Positions 47,449 through 59,040 of a DNA stretch of 64,000 bases are shown here, piece after piece. Below the pieces are notes generated by a model. It saw only the letters and a program-made list of their open reading frames with translations, did no database searches and was not told where the DNA came from. Position numbers and translations under genes: made by a program. The DNA is from Hyalella azteca. Its lineage: Eukaryota > Arthropoda > Malacostraca > Amphipoda > Hyalellidae. Location of the stretch: positions 503,964-567,963 of the forward strand of contig NW_025946654.1 in assembly GCF_000764305.2 (NCBI RefSeq), in the 5' to 3' direction. Each line of letters opens with the position of its first letter. The stretch's first letter is position 1.

Positions 47449-50400
47449 TCACTTCTTGTATTGCACTTGGTAAAGATCAGGACGCTTCTGTTTGGAGATA
47501 GGAATGTTCTGACGAATACTCTTCACTTCGTTGGCATCTGAAACAAAAAAATAGAAAACATGAGTTTGGAAATTCAGCAATTTATTGATCATAGTGCTTT
47601 TGAATCGAAGGTTAGACGTCGATAACATCCGAACAATAAATTGAAGTGAGGCTAGATCTCGTGATCTATTTCGAAATGAAGCAATAAACTTCATCCACGA
47701 GATATGTCTAGCTAGAGATAGCATGAAAATGTTGGATCATAAGACGTTAGAATTTTATAAATCGTAGTATTTGGCCAACACACTTATGTGCTTGCAGAGT
47801 ACATGTACACGGATTGATACGGATAGAGAAGATATACACGGATTGTGTGACAAGTCTAGCATTTAAAACATAACTGTTAGGCACACTGGACAGATCATCG
47901 TAAATATTCCGATCATATACCGAGTTCCGCATAGACGATAGTCTCATCCTCATCAGCTTCAGCCACGAGGCAGCCCCATGGGTCGACACAAAGGCTGTGG
48001 CCGTAAGCAATGTAGTCAGCATTCACGTCCCGGGCAGGAGATATACTCGCCACGTACACCTGATCATGGGGGAATATCAATTCATAGCTAAGAACATGAT
48101 TGAAACACGGGTATGCAGACCATAAGTTTAGTTGTCTAATCCATTTAAGCTTTCTGCGTAACCACAAATTAGTTACTATGCAACTTATTAGAAGTATGTT
48201 TGAATAATTCGTCACAGGAATACCAACCTGATTGTCAACAGCTCGAGCTCGCTGCAGCAGCTCCCAATGCGCCGGTCCTGTGGTCATGTTGAATGCCCCA
48301 GGATAGAGCAACAGGTTGCACCCTGCAACACAGAAGCCATCACTTACTATTGGGTAAAGATTAAAATGAGGGCTAGAAAAATGTAGAAATGTAAGCTTTG
48401 AATAATATTGGAAGTATAATCACTACTCTGAGAAATCTGAGGTGAATGATTGTACTTAACAATGTTTCCAACAGTTTGACAAACGTTTCATTTCAACCAG
48501 CAAGACATTGTAGAACAAATCTTAGACAACCTACAAGCTATGAAATTTAATTATAAACTACGTATTCATCTCGTTTTTCTTGTTGAAGTAACTCACCTAA
48601 TTTGGCGTAAACCTGGGCAAGTTCGGCAAATCTGATGTCATAGCAGATGCCTAGGCCCACCTTCCAGCCCATGACATCGAAAGTGGTGAATGCCGCGCCA
48701 GCAGAGAGCGTCTCCGACTCCTTGAAGCTGATCGACCCAGGGATGTTGATGTCAAACAGATGAATCTGCATTCAATGACGACGCAAAGTAAAGCAACACT
48801 ATTTGCACCAATTATCAAGAGTTTGAACAATTTGAATTATGAATCGGTTTGAAAGATAGGAAAATAGTTAAACTTTATGCATGATGGAATATTGATTAAA
48901 TGATTCAAGGATAAAGGAAGTTTAAAAGATCCAAGGATGTTTCAAGGATAAAGATTTAATCAGACTACATTTTTCAAAGTGTATATATCATGGGAGACTT
49001 CAAATGAAATTTTATCTGCATGAAATGTATTTTTAATGCTACAAAAATGGGTAAAGATACCTTCCTGTGTTTGGCAATGAGTTGACCAGTTGGGGAGTAG
49101 ACAGTGCTGGTATTGTAAAGTTTGTTGCCATCGCGCTCTGGAATGGAGCCCCCAACAAGCCATACTTGGTTCTTCTTCGCTAATGAACTCAAGAATTCTG
49201 TTGTTTCCCCTGGCACTGCTTCAGCATATTCAGAAAAATACTCTGGAAAAAACAGAGTAACATTATAACATGCTTGTGTTTAAGCGTGGGAATGAGGTAC
49301 AATTTAAAACTACATATTCATACAAGGTTGAAGGAATAACTCAGATATGTACATGAACATGTTTGCACAGCTGGAGCATGACATTTTTACAATTTTACAA
49401 GTTCATTTCATAATAAAAAAAGTAAAGTCAGAAACAAAAAGATTATGTAAATTAAAACGTACTTGTTCCATATGGGCAGTTAAAGCATTCAGGGAGAGCA
49501 ACAATTTTAGCACCACTTTGAGCAGCAATTCCGACCAGCTCAGCACATCTACTGAGATTGGCAGGCTTGTTCTGCTTCACAGCCATTTGTACCAGAGCCA
49601 GCAGCAAGTTGGATCCTGAAAAATAATTAAAGCTTTGAAATTTTTTAATTTATAATTTGATAAAGCATTGTTAGCTCTGGGAGGATTACAGTACTATTTC
49701 ACAAATGTAGAAAAGTGGTCAATAGCACTGTAATGAGGATAATAATATGTGTTTAAAATTACTTTTTAAAGAAAACACTGCTAAAGAATATAGTGTTTCC
49801 AATGTTACACATCTACAATAAATCTAATTTTATTTACATCTATTTAAAAAAAAATAATTTTTAAATTTTTTTAACATATGAAAAAAATGTAAATTTTCAA
49901 AATTACCTATTTATTGTATCAATTGATACATGCATTGTATCCAACATTACACAAGTATGCAAAATTTCAGAATCAATTGGACAGGTAGAAGTGTGTTGAA
50001 TATTGATTATAACATTTGTACATGACAAAATTATTTTATTTTTTATAATAAACATTTTTGTAATTTTTAAAATTATATATTCTGTCAATTGATTCATGCA
50101 TTGTCTCCAACTTTACACAAGTGTGCAAAATTTCAGATTGATGGGAGAGGTGGAAGTGTGTTATATATTGATTACATATAAGATTTGTAGCAGACAGACA
50201 AACAAATGACAAGAAGTGAAGTTAACCCTTTACCGTCTGATTTTCTGGGTCAAAACTCGCAAATTTAACTTTCCGGTTTTTAGTCTCACCTTAACCCTTT
50301 CACGGGTAAGTTACCATATATGATCACTTGAAATCGTGTCACAAAAAGCATCACCACGGCTTCCTGTTTGTTTTTGAGGCATCCTTATAATGCCTCAGTC

Positions 50401-53400
50401 AATCACTAATTATCTGACCATCATTCTATCTATAGCATCACCAGCTGCAAAGTCCACAAATTGAAATATGAGCATTTAAATGAAGGTTTTGACTCAGACA
50501 ATGGAATTGACGCTCTTTCCGCATTTTCTTCAAAAGGTGGAAGTATCAATATATAAATTTCTTTATTTTGGCAACTTGATTAAATTTAATTAAATTAAAT
50601 TTTTATGTTTCTAATTTTTCATTTGCATAAACTGAATTTTGATTATAAAGAAAAATTTTGTGTACTGATCGCATTTATTGAATTCTTCAAGTGCAATTTA
50701 AACCTTCAATGGGCAAAATTTGCAAAAATTCATAGAAATAAATATATTGTACAATACTTCATACTTTCTTGAAATGGTTTCTGAAATTTTAATTTCTGGA
50801 TATTTCAATGGTTGCCCGCTAAAGGGTTAGAGCTGACATTCTGACCAATCCAACGTTAACAAAATCATCTCTGTATGTTGATATATGCCTTGAGGCCAGA
50901 TCGCGAAAGGGTTAGGGGTGGGGGAGTTCTTTCACATTTAAGATAGGTGAAAATTACCAGCTCGGCACATAAATAGACAGTCTGAAGATGCTGATCTTTA
51001 GTTACCCGGCCGCTGTCATGTGGGATGGTGCTCATGCAGTCGCTCCCACCATCCTTGACTGAATTTCAGCTCCAGTAACGTCTAGTCTTGTATCCATGCC
51101 ACCTTGAATGCCTATTTTGTCACGCTCGGGACTTTGTCGCGCTCTACTGAACATTCACACTTATTGTCACTGCAAACCTATTGCCTCCAAGAGTTTTTAA
51201 GGGGAGCATGTAGGCAAAAATCTATTTTCTATATATATGGTAGAATCATCTCCAAACTTGGTACCACACATATGTAAAATCAAAAATGATTACCATTTTT
51301 TTTCGTGTGAATTTTTTGAAATAAGTGAAAGAAAACATGAAATTCATAGAAAATGGCAAAAGAAGGGGGTACTCTAAAAAAATTTATGACTGTTGCAAAT
51401 TATATGCTACAACATTGAGACACGTATCATTCGATACGTAAAGACCATATCTAGCGATTCTCAAAACACTTTTTCAATTTTTTCCTTGGTTCTCTTGTTA
51501 TGATGATTTTTCTGAAATTTTTTGATTTTTCAACTAATTTTTGAATTTTTCCCCTTTTTTCAAAATATTTTTGAAACTAAAATGAAAAAAAAAAGGTTCG
51601 AGAATCGCTAGATAGGTATTTTAATTGCAAATCGAATGGTATATGTCTCATTGCTGTAGCTTCAAAACTCTAGGACTTATAAAGTTTGTCGTGACATTAA
51701 GTGTGAATGTTCAGGAGGACGCAACAAAGTCCCGGGTGCACCGCAATAGGCGGTCAATGTAGCATAGATACCAAAGTAAACATTTCTGGAGCTTGATTCC
51801 AATCAAGGATGGTGGGAGCAACTACATGCGCACGTCCCCGTATGACGCCCGGAGGCACACTGGCTTACACTTTCTAAAAACACTGTATTTGTAGTGCTAG
51901 GCAGCGAATTTCCCTCAATGTAATTACTGAAGGAACTCCCTCCCCCCTGCCCTCCTTTCATGAAGTGTGGTGTACATCAAAATTCACATACAGAGACGGT
52001 AATGATACCGTTGGATAGCTCAGAATGTCAGCTTTAAGATGAGACTAAACACGTAACTGCAGCACAACTCAAATAGACACTATATTTAAATAGCTCAGCA
52101 GCTAATTAGTTCCTATCTAATTACTGGAAGAACTCCCCCACCCGCCCCCCTTTCATGAAGTGTGGTGAATCTAAAAATGGATGTACAGAGATGGTAATGG
52201 TACCGTTGGATAGAGCAGAATGTCAGCTTTAAGAGTAGATTAAAAACCGGAAAAGCCGAAATCCAAAATTTTTGCCTAAGCTAAAGCAATGAGAAATAAA
52301 CCGTTCGATTTGCAAATAAAAGATATAGAGATTGGTTGTAGCTTGTTGTCAATTTCATTATTGTTTTGAAAATAATTTGGAAAAAGAGGGGAGAAATTCG
52401 AAAGGGTGGGGGGGGGTGAAATCAAAATTTTTCAAAAAATGCCCACCCCACCCACAAAAATTAGAATTTTGAAAAACGGCAAGGACAAAACGATAAATAT
52501 GGTTCTTACGCATCGAATGATATGCGTCTCCATGTTGTAGCTTCAAAATCCTAGGGAGATACATTTTGACAGTATCCCCTTTTTGACTGTTTTTTAAAAA
52601 TTTCATGTTTTCTTTCATTTTTTTCAAAAAATTCCCACAAACAAAAAAAATTGCACTAACAAAAAAAGTCGTAGATTTATTTTTTACATATGTGTACCAA
52701 GTTTCAAAGTGAACTGTCTGTAAATAACAGAAATAAAATTTCCACAAGAAATTGGAAATTTCCATTGGAAATTGGAAATTTTATTTTGGTTATTCATTGA
52801 CAGATAACTTTGAAACTTGGTACACATTTGTAAAAAATAAATCTAGAACTTTTTTTGTTAGTGCAAATTTTTCAAAAAAATTAAAGACAGTGCGAAATTC
52901 TTATAAAACGAGTGTTTTTTTAAAGGCGACTCGAAAGTCCGATTTGGCAGTAAAGGGTTAAAGAGAAGTGATGTAAAAATTGGTTCCATTTACTAAAAAT
53001 TTCAAAGTTTTACTGGAAATTTCAGTTGTGTTTTGTCAGGTGACATTCATGCATATCAACATTGTCCCTAGCTCAATATATGCATAGCTCATGCCACATT
53101 TTTTTCAGCCCAAGATATCAGCTTGGTCTTAATTAGGTGTCTTGATTTTTATTAAAAATATTTCACCAGAAAACCAGATATTTTGAACATCATCATTTAA
53201 AAGATATTTAGCAGATTGTCAAGGCTGAGTATGACCCACAGCTTGAATCTTGGCTCCTGAATAGCTACAAGAACATGGCTATTATGAAGACAGGGTGCGT
53301 ACTGGTTTCTAGAAAAAAAAAATTCCACGACTTTTCCATGACCATCAAACATCAATATAATATTCCAAGACTCGTATACGACAGGTTTAGTATGACTGAA

Positions 53401-56400
53401 AGACTAACCATGCATATTCTATCATCTCCTACACTTGATAAATAGCAAATGTGTAAATGCATAGAGCAGGCAAACACAGAGGAACAAAAATAACATATCT
53501 GAAAATCAAGCATACACTGGTATTATTATGTATTCAATAGTGTTGAATCACAACAAATATTGAGTAATGCACAAAAGATTGTACCTGATAATGTCAAAGT
53601 TCAGAACACTCTTCAGCACCACTACCCTAACATTCAACTGGCAGCTATTCCATTAACTTTTTCTTCAATGTACAGTTCAAGAGTGTGTAGTTTTGTTTTC
53701 AAAGATCGCCTCATGGCATTGAACTTTGAGATAATTTTCAAATCCCCATTTCTCTCCATTGCTTCTGCATATTCATCTGCAGCTTGCTCTTTCTCTTCTG
53801 CTCTTTCAATTCTGCCAAATCAGTATTGTAATCTATAGGCTGTTTTGGCACCACCAGTTGCAAGCAGCATCTTTTTGGTGATGGTCATCTTGTCCAGGCC
53901 ACCAACATGTGCAACATGATCATGCAGGGCAACCTGACATGACAGCACGCAGGGCAACCACCGTTTGCTGTCATGTTGTGTGTCATGACTTCCTTGTTGA
54001 ATGAAAATCCTCTTTCAACCATGTCTTGACCATGAGACAGGAGCATGAGCATCTGCACTACATTCCAGAGCTTCTCGTAGGTACTCTTTGTCAGAATTGC
54101 ATGCCAAAAAGTGTCCAGTCGATCAGAAGTTGAAAATGCTTGAAACTGTGTATTCAATTCACTGCAATGTTGTGATTCATCTCTAAAGTTGCACATCTCA
54201 TCACACAACACCATCCACATCTGTGTTAGGTAATCTCTTGGCATCAAAAAGCAAAGTGAGACAGTTCTTCAACTGTGTTTTGCCAGCTTCCTTACAGTCC
54301 TTCTTGATGAGGATTTTTGGCACTAGCCATTTCAGGTTCCTACCAAGGCCATATATACCTGAAAGGGCTCTTGTCCAGTAGCTATTGGACTACAGCCTGC
54401 ATGAAGTCCCGTGCTTGTGTCTTTGAAAGTGATAACTTGCAATGCACTTGCCTTCTTGTCTGCAAGCTGTTCTTTTATTGCAGTCCTGGCCATGTAACAA
54501 ACATCTACCTTATTGAGGAAAATTAAAACGCCTCTTGTTCCATGACTTTCCATGACCTGAAATGAAATCCAAAGACTTTCCAGGCCTGGAAAAAGAAAAA
54601 TCAAATTCCATGACGTTCCAGGTTTTCCATGACTGGTACGCACCCTGTGAAGACAAATTTTTTGGTTCATAGGGTATATTTTTACAAACACTTGAACAAT
54701 TTTACAGGTAAGCTTACAAATATGCAGAAATATAAATTTCTGAAGTCAGTACAAGAGAGTATGAACAAGTAGAAGTTAGAAGATATATTTAATCATTAGC
54801 ATTTCCAAAATTTTGCATGTTGGCAGGGTATAACTATTGAAGAATTTATTATGTGTACCATAAAATGGGGTAACTTAGACCGGCGGGGTAACTTAGACCA
54901 CTTTTCGTTTTTTTTACAAAAACCCCCACAACTCAAAAACTATTTGACATAGAAAAATTTTGTCAATGGGCATTAAAGGCCTAATACTGATATAATTGAT
55001 TTTACCACCCAGTCTAAGTTACCCCAAGAGCTGGGGTAACAAAGACCATCACTTTTTTTAAAATTACATAAAGACTATGAGAGGCAGGAGCCAGCAATTT
55101 ATGGTGAGTGAAGCTAGAGTATAGACCTGTATTTTGCATGTTTCAATTCAAGTTTAATTTAGCTAGTAAGAAAATGGCATCATTTATAAGAAAAAAAGTG
55201 GTCTAAGTTACCCCATTTTATGGTACTCACTGTGATAAAAATTTTGATTTTTATCATAGCATCACATTTCTTAAATAGCATCATCCCATAAAATCCATAC
55301 TTAATAATATGCGCTTAAAAATAATTTTTAAAACCAACACTTCTAAAGAGGCCCGTGTCTCTGATGTTACCAAATGCACAATGGATTTCTCATTTTATTT
55401 TTGAATATTCTAGAAAATTTCTAATTTAAAAAATTATTTTTTTCTGTCAATTGATTCATGCATTGTCTCCGAGACTGAGACTTTATGCAAGTGGGCAAAA
55501 TTGTAGACCAATAGGACAGGTAGAACTTGGAAGTGTTTAAAATCTTGATTATAAAAATTTGTAGCAGACAAACAAACAACAAGAAGTGAAGTTAAAGAGA
55601 AGTATTGTAAAAAAGTGTTAATTTCAATATTACAGCTAAGATGAAATTTCAAAAATAAAATTATTATAGGATTTTTATATGTAAATTAGAAATCAAAGTT
55701 AAGAACTGCTATAGTTAGATTTTTAGGAAAAGAAATGTGTATCAACATGTCAATTGTCAAATACTCTTGAAATTTTGTGGAAAAATTTATTAATTTATGA
55801 CATACACAGGCTACACACCTACAACTACAAGGCTACACTGAACAATTGTTGATGACAATCATCACATGATCACAATCACTATGCTGACTGCTGACTGCTG
55901 AGTATGCTCAAAAAATCATAAATAGGACTGTTACTGAGTGTTATGTACAGTATACCAATTTGTGATTTGGACACTTTGGAGTTTGGACAACATAATAATA
56001 TCACATCATCATATGGTTTGAGTTCAATGCACTTGATTGAAAAAATGTTCTACAGCCACTCCAGGCTTGAAGCTGAAAGGTTGTCCAACTTCACAGTCCA
56101 AGCCCCCTGATTTGGTTCTCTGTCATTTTTCATCTTATTATCTTGAATAAATTATTTACAATGACTGAATGAGAGTCCAAGGAGGAGGCAAGGAGCCTAA
56201 GCTACTGCTAGCCTACTAGCCTGTACTAGGTATTCTATTTCTCCCAGTGTCTTTCTAAATTTTCAGTTCACATTTCACAACGCTGTTCCAATTTCCAAAT
56301 AATCTCTTTTGATGCCGCCAAAATGATTATTACCTTATTTGAAGCCATAGTGGCAAAGCAGAGCTTTTTTAGAATAAGTTCATTCTTAATTTCCTCATTT

Positions 56401-57043
56401 ACCTACTTAAGATTTAAGCCAATTACTTAAGTATGATAATGCTGGTATGATATCCAGGATACTTTACTCAGTTTACTGGTCTACTTATAGGACTCACCGA
56501 CTCAAAAATGAACTTGAGGGAGAGTCCAAAAAACTCTCTGCTTGGCCACTATGTTTGAAGAACATCCAAATATGTTGGCACTTGGCCGTTGACAATAACT
56601 TGACATAGTATGCTTTAATGCTTACATACTGCATAGTGACATACCCATCAGCCATCACAATTAGGTATATGCTTCAGCGCTCAGCGAGTCTTGAAAGCAA
56701 CTTCAAAAATCAATTGAATGCATTGATAATGGCCTCAATAAGACATAAGTACCTACCGTCTTAAACCGTCACTTGTCTCAGAGTCAGACCAATGCAGCTT
56801 TAAAACTAGGTAGTAACCTAACGGCCTAACCTAACTTGACTTACCTAGGTGATACCGTGATGGAAAAGTCAGGTAACGTCCTTTTCAATAAAATTTATTC
56901 AGTAATGACATCTCAACTATTTATTTATTGAACTTTCTAATCAGGAAGTTTCTGTGACTTACCCTCTAAGTGTACTGTGTACATAATTAATAACGAACAT
57001 ACGCGCCACGACAGTCAAAATTCTCACCTTGAGGTGCAGTCAT
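47449..57043 (-). CDS. NIT2: NIT2 omega-amidase (nitrilase superfamily), 280 aa, 7 exons
   Basis: Minus-strand exons 57,043-57,028; 49,615-49,463; 49,242-49,061; 48,765-48,597; 48,322-48,228; 48,059-47,921; 47,537-47,449 join to 843 nt, all with GT-AG introns. The enzyme hydrolyses alpha-ketoglutaramate and alpha-ketosuccinamate to 2-oxoglutarate and oxaloacetate, completing the glutamine transaminase route used in methionine salvage. The nitrilase triad is visible: Glu48 in [10 protein letters not shown], Lys117 in AKHRKIHLFD, Cys158 in [13 protein letters not shown]. Each is offset by five from the human residues 43, 112 and 153. Other landmarks are [36 protein letters not shown] and [18 protein letters not shown]. 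The family is usually about 276 aa and cytosolic. Exon 1 codes for only MTAPQ plus one base, and intron 1 is 7.4 kb of nested repeats. Confidence 0.97.
49751..50221. mobile_element. SINE-like dispersed repeat, copy 1 (split by a TTAA element)
   Basis: Shares with 55,311-55,616 the segments TCAATTGATTCATGCATTGTCTCC (differing slightly between copies), GCAAAATT, GGACAGGTAGAA, TTTGTAGCAGACA and CAAGAAGTGAAGTTAA. Here the segment TCAATTGAT.CATGCATTGT occurs twice in tandem (49,919 and 50,087 region). The repeat resumes after the inserted element at 52,962 (AGAGAAGTGATGTAAAAA). The CAGACAGACAAACAAA tract resembles the 3' end of non-LTR-mobilised SINEs. Confidence 0.7.
50295..50826. mobile_element. 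Nested CCCTTT-ended element, about 530 bp
   Basis: Left flank TTAA then CCCTTTCACGGGTAA. Right end, inverted, is CCCTTTAGCGGGCAA followed by TTAG, perhaps a mutated TTAA. Non-coding. Confidence 0.6.
51005..51865. repeat. Long foldback, arms over 150 bp
   Basis: The left arm has CGCTCCCACCATCCTTGACT, CGGGACTTTGT and CTGAACATTCACACTT. The right arm carries their complements: AAGTGTGAATGTTCAG, ACAAAGTCCCGG and CAAGGATGGTGGGAGC. A second pair around ATCTAGCGATTCTC (51,450 and 51,605 region) continues the symmetry towards a centre near 51,530. Confidence 0.82.
51905..52245. repeat. Tandem duplication, about 175-185 bp unit
   Basis: CCTTTCATGAAGTGTGGTG and GATAGCTCAGAATGTCAGCTTTAAGA-type segments occur in order in both halves (first near 51,955 and 52,013, second near 52,148 and 52,208). 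Confidence 0.8.
52620..52890. repeat. Near-perfect foldback, arms about 105 bp
   Basis: The left arm TGTGTACCAAGTTTCAAAG (about 52,690) is answered by CTTTGAAACTTGGTACACAT (about 52,810). AACAAAAAAAGTCGTAGATTTATT pairs with AATAAATCTAGAACTTTTTTTGTT, and TTGCACTAACAAAAAAA with TTTTTTTGTTAGTGCAA. The loop contains AAATTGGAAATTTCC words. Confidence 0.9.
53291..54647 (-). pseudogene. Decayed hAT-like transposon with terminal repeats
   Basis: Ends CAGGGTGCGTAC (53,291) and GTACGCACCCTG (54,647) are perfect 12-bp inverted repeats, flanked directly on both sides by TGAAGA. Sub-terminal TCCATGAC words also mirror each other. On the minus strand, broken frames read [20 protein letters not shown], then [20 protein letters not shown] (resembling the C-terminal hAT dimerisation pattern LS...ERgFS), then an alpha-helical tail (54,360 to 53,600). 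N-terminal transposase parts and an intact frame are missing. It lies in NIT2 intron 1. Confidence 0.75.
54856..55225. mobile_element. Family C element, copy 2 (short, 370 bp)
   Basis: Ends TACCATAAAATGGGGTAACT and AGTTACCCCATTTTATGGTA are perfect inverted repeats (20 bp, with one more G/C pair outside). The interior is a deletion derivative of the 38,838-41,118 element, in opposite orientation. Confidence 0.88.
55311..55616. mobile_element. SINE-like dispersed repeat, copy 2 (uninterrupted)
   Basis: Matches 49,751-50,221 and the continuation at 52,962. It keeps the single TTAA (55,592-55,595) that is the insertion point in copy 1. Confidence 0.75.
55617..56344. other. NIT2 intron 1, unassigned part
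   Basis: AT-rich sequence without recognisable coding potential or defined element. Confidence 0.45.
56345..56553. mobile_element. MITE family B (CATAGTGG ends), copy 2
   Basis: Ends CCATAGTGGCAAAGCAGAGC and the inverted CTCTGCTTGGCCACTATG. The direct repeat TTTGAAG flanks it (56,338-56,344 and 56,554-56,560). The interior is homologous to 38,097-38,312. Non-coding. Confidence 0.9.
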
Positions 57044-57923
57044 ATTTACGTCGTTGATATCCTTTTGGAGTAATGCAATAAACTTTCCTTGAATAAAGCC
57101 GCCGTAGATAATTATGTTGAAGTTACAGAAGACCTTGTCGGACCGAAGCCAACATAAGCAACTGTCGCCTTTTATTCCTCACCATACAGTATTTTAGCTA
57201 CGATACGAGGCGAAACAGTTCACCACACGATGGCCGGATCGGAACTATTACCTATGGTAACTGACCTACATCTGAGGGTCCGTTTTAGACACATCCCCGA
57301 TGTGAAGCAGCTCACAGGAAATAAATTATTTATCGAATCTTTGATTATAATGAGAACATTGATCATTTTCACGCCTAATAAATTCAATTGAAAGAATCAA
57401 GACGATATTTATAGACACATATTATATCATTATATACATTTTTTAATTGTATACGTGAATTTATATTACAGTGGGCATTTTTTTCATTGACACAACTATG
57501 TTATGTGGTTCTTTAAATTATTTAGTACGCAGATGAATGAGTTAAGCAGTAACTTAGGCGTACCATTTAATATATGAAGTCTAGAGTGTAAGCCGGTGGG
57601 CGTCGAACTCCTGCCTGCTGAGTTGTAGCTAAAATTAGTAGCCGTGCACTTGATGCAGCTCTAAAATAGAGGAGTGGGCACATGCGTCGTGGTCAGACAA
57701 AATTAAACTTGCTCCTCATCCTCAAAACAGCGAGCACCTTATCGAGAAAATTATTTAATTTTTGAAAATCCGTTCACGGTATTTACTCAAGTTGACCACT
57801 TCGCTGGCAAGATTTTGGACCAGTTTAGGTCGTCTGTTCAAGAAATATTGGCAAGATTAAAAATGATGTCTCATGGCTTGTATTTTTCTTCAAAGAGCAA
57901 TGAAACAAAGATCAACGAAAACG
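57044..57923. promoter_or_regulatory. Presumed NIT2 promoter and upstream region
   Basis: Sequence upstream of the NIT2 ATG (57,043, minus strand). I find no clear TATA box at standard spacing. Beyond about 57,350 it is AT-rich and featureless. Confidence 0.3.
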
Positions 57924-58077
57924 AAAAATATAACTCAGTACTTACTGCAGTGAGTGACAGAGAGCGCATTTTCTCGTCGACGAAAACGTGAAGTCATGGA
58001 CAGACTGACGGACGGACAGACGGACATGGCGAGCACAATAGCGAATTTTTTCCATAAATGAGAAAATGCGCTAAAAA
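57924..58077. repeat. IR-bounded dispersed repeat, copy 1
   Basis: About 154 bp, from AATATAACTCAGTACTTACT to GAGAAAATGCGCTAAAAA. AGCGCATTTTCTC (57,963) is mirrored by GAGAAAATGCGCT (58,060). It contains GTCGACGAAAAC and GACGGACAGACGGACATGGC. The second copy is at 59,041-59,209. Confidence 0.88.
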
Positions 58078-59040
58078 TAGCCGAATTCTTATCCAAGTCC
58101 AAAAATGACAATATGACTTTTGGTTTATCGCATCACGTACAAGCGAGTTGTTATTAATGTCAACTAGATATTTTATTCAATGTATGTTGGTTGAAATGAA
58201 AATTCAGATAAATTTGAAGTAAACAAGTTTAATTTACTTTTCTCATAACTTACGGAAACAACATCTGCGATCGCTAAGCAATTAAATCTATATAATTCAA
58301 CAGCGTACAGAATTTTTTCCAGGCAGCCTTGACTGCTTCAAATAATGGGCTACATTTTAAGTAAAGTTATTGCTGTCAATATGAAAAGCCCCATTCGTCA
58401 TGTTCGGTGAAGGTTACTCAGGGCTGTTTTTTATAAAACAACATTTATTGTCGACTTAAAGGCAATTGGAGAAGTCGGGCAAGCCACAAGATGCTCGTAA
58501 ACTCGTTTAAAGTGAGTGCAACGCGCCGCTATTAACTTATACGGCAAGACAAGCGATGCTCCGCAGTCGCTCCGACACGCGGGGTCAGAGGTCGTGTCAG
58601 GGCTGCTGCTCGTGCTCTGCTGCAGCGCTCCCGTCAGACAGAAGCGTCGCAGTGACGGCTTCTTCAAAAGTGATTTATTTTACGTGCGTGAGCTTAAAGG
58701 TGTGCGGAACGTCACTTTATCCGTCTCCAAGCAAGGTTTATCATTTAATTGTCACTACATGTACTTTAACTTTAAGTTGAGTTTACCACTTCATCAATAA
58801 AGGATGTACCTTTAGTTTATCATTGCATCAATAAATGAAAACTCCATTCATATACGCAAAAGAATCTATAAGATCCCAGTACCTCAGAGTTATCATCAAC
58901 ACTGGGTGTATGAGTTATAAAGTTCGAGTCAATGCTGCGTGGAGACCACATTGAAGGTATAAGTATACTCATGGTTTGTACAAGGTGGATGTCTAGAATA
59001 TGAATCAAGAACCAACAACAGTGGTCACGGGAACTAACTA
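58078..59040. other. Gene-free stretch between repeat copies
   Basis: A GC-richer patch at 58,500-58,690 gives overlapping frames (up to 94 codons) on both strands without recognisable features. TTCATCAATAAA and CATCAATAAA words recur near 58,790 and 58,829. Confidence 0.4.

Larger units (their letters stand above)
50226..52957. mobile_element. TTAA-flanked piggyBac-like non-coding element, 2.73 kb
   Basis: Both ends abut TTAA (50,222-50,225 and 52,958-52,961). The termini are CCCTTTACCGTCTG and, inverted, CCCTTTACTGCCAA. The uninterrupted paralogous repeat at 55,592-55,595 reads GAAGTGAAGTTAAAGAGAAGT, the exact empty site. TTAA duplication and CCCTTT ends fit the piggyBac superfamily. No transposase frame is present. 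Further insertions sit inside: CCCTTT ends at 50,295 and 50,826, and an AAAGGGTTAG end at 50,906. Confidence 0.85.

Noticed and set aside
52358..52961. 135-codon minus frame and 69-codon plus frame of similar sequence
   Set aside because: They are mirror readings of the two arms of the foldback at 52,620-52,890, not genes.
53560..53838. 92-codon plus-strand frame
   Set aside because: Antisense to the C-terminal part of the hAT transposase remnant.
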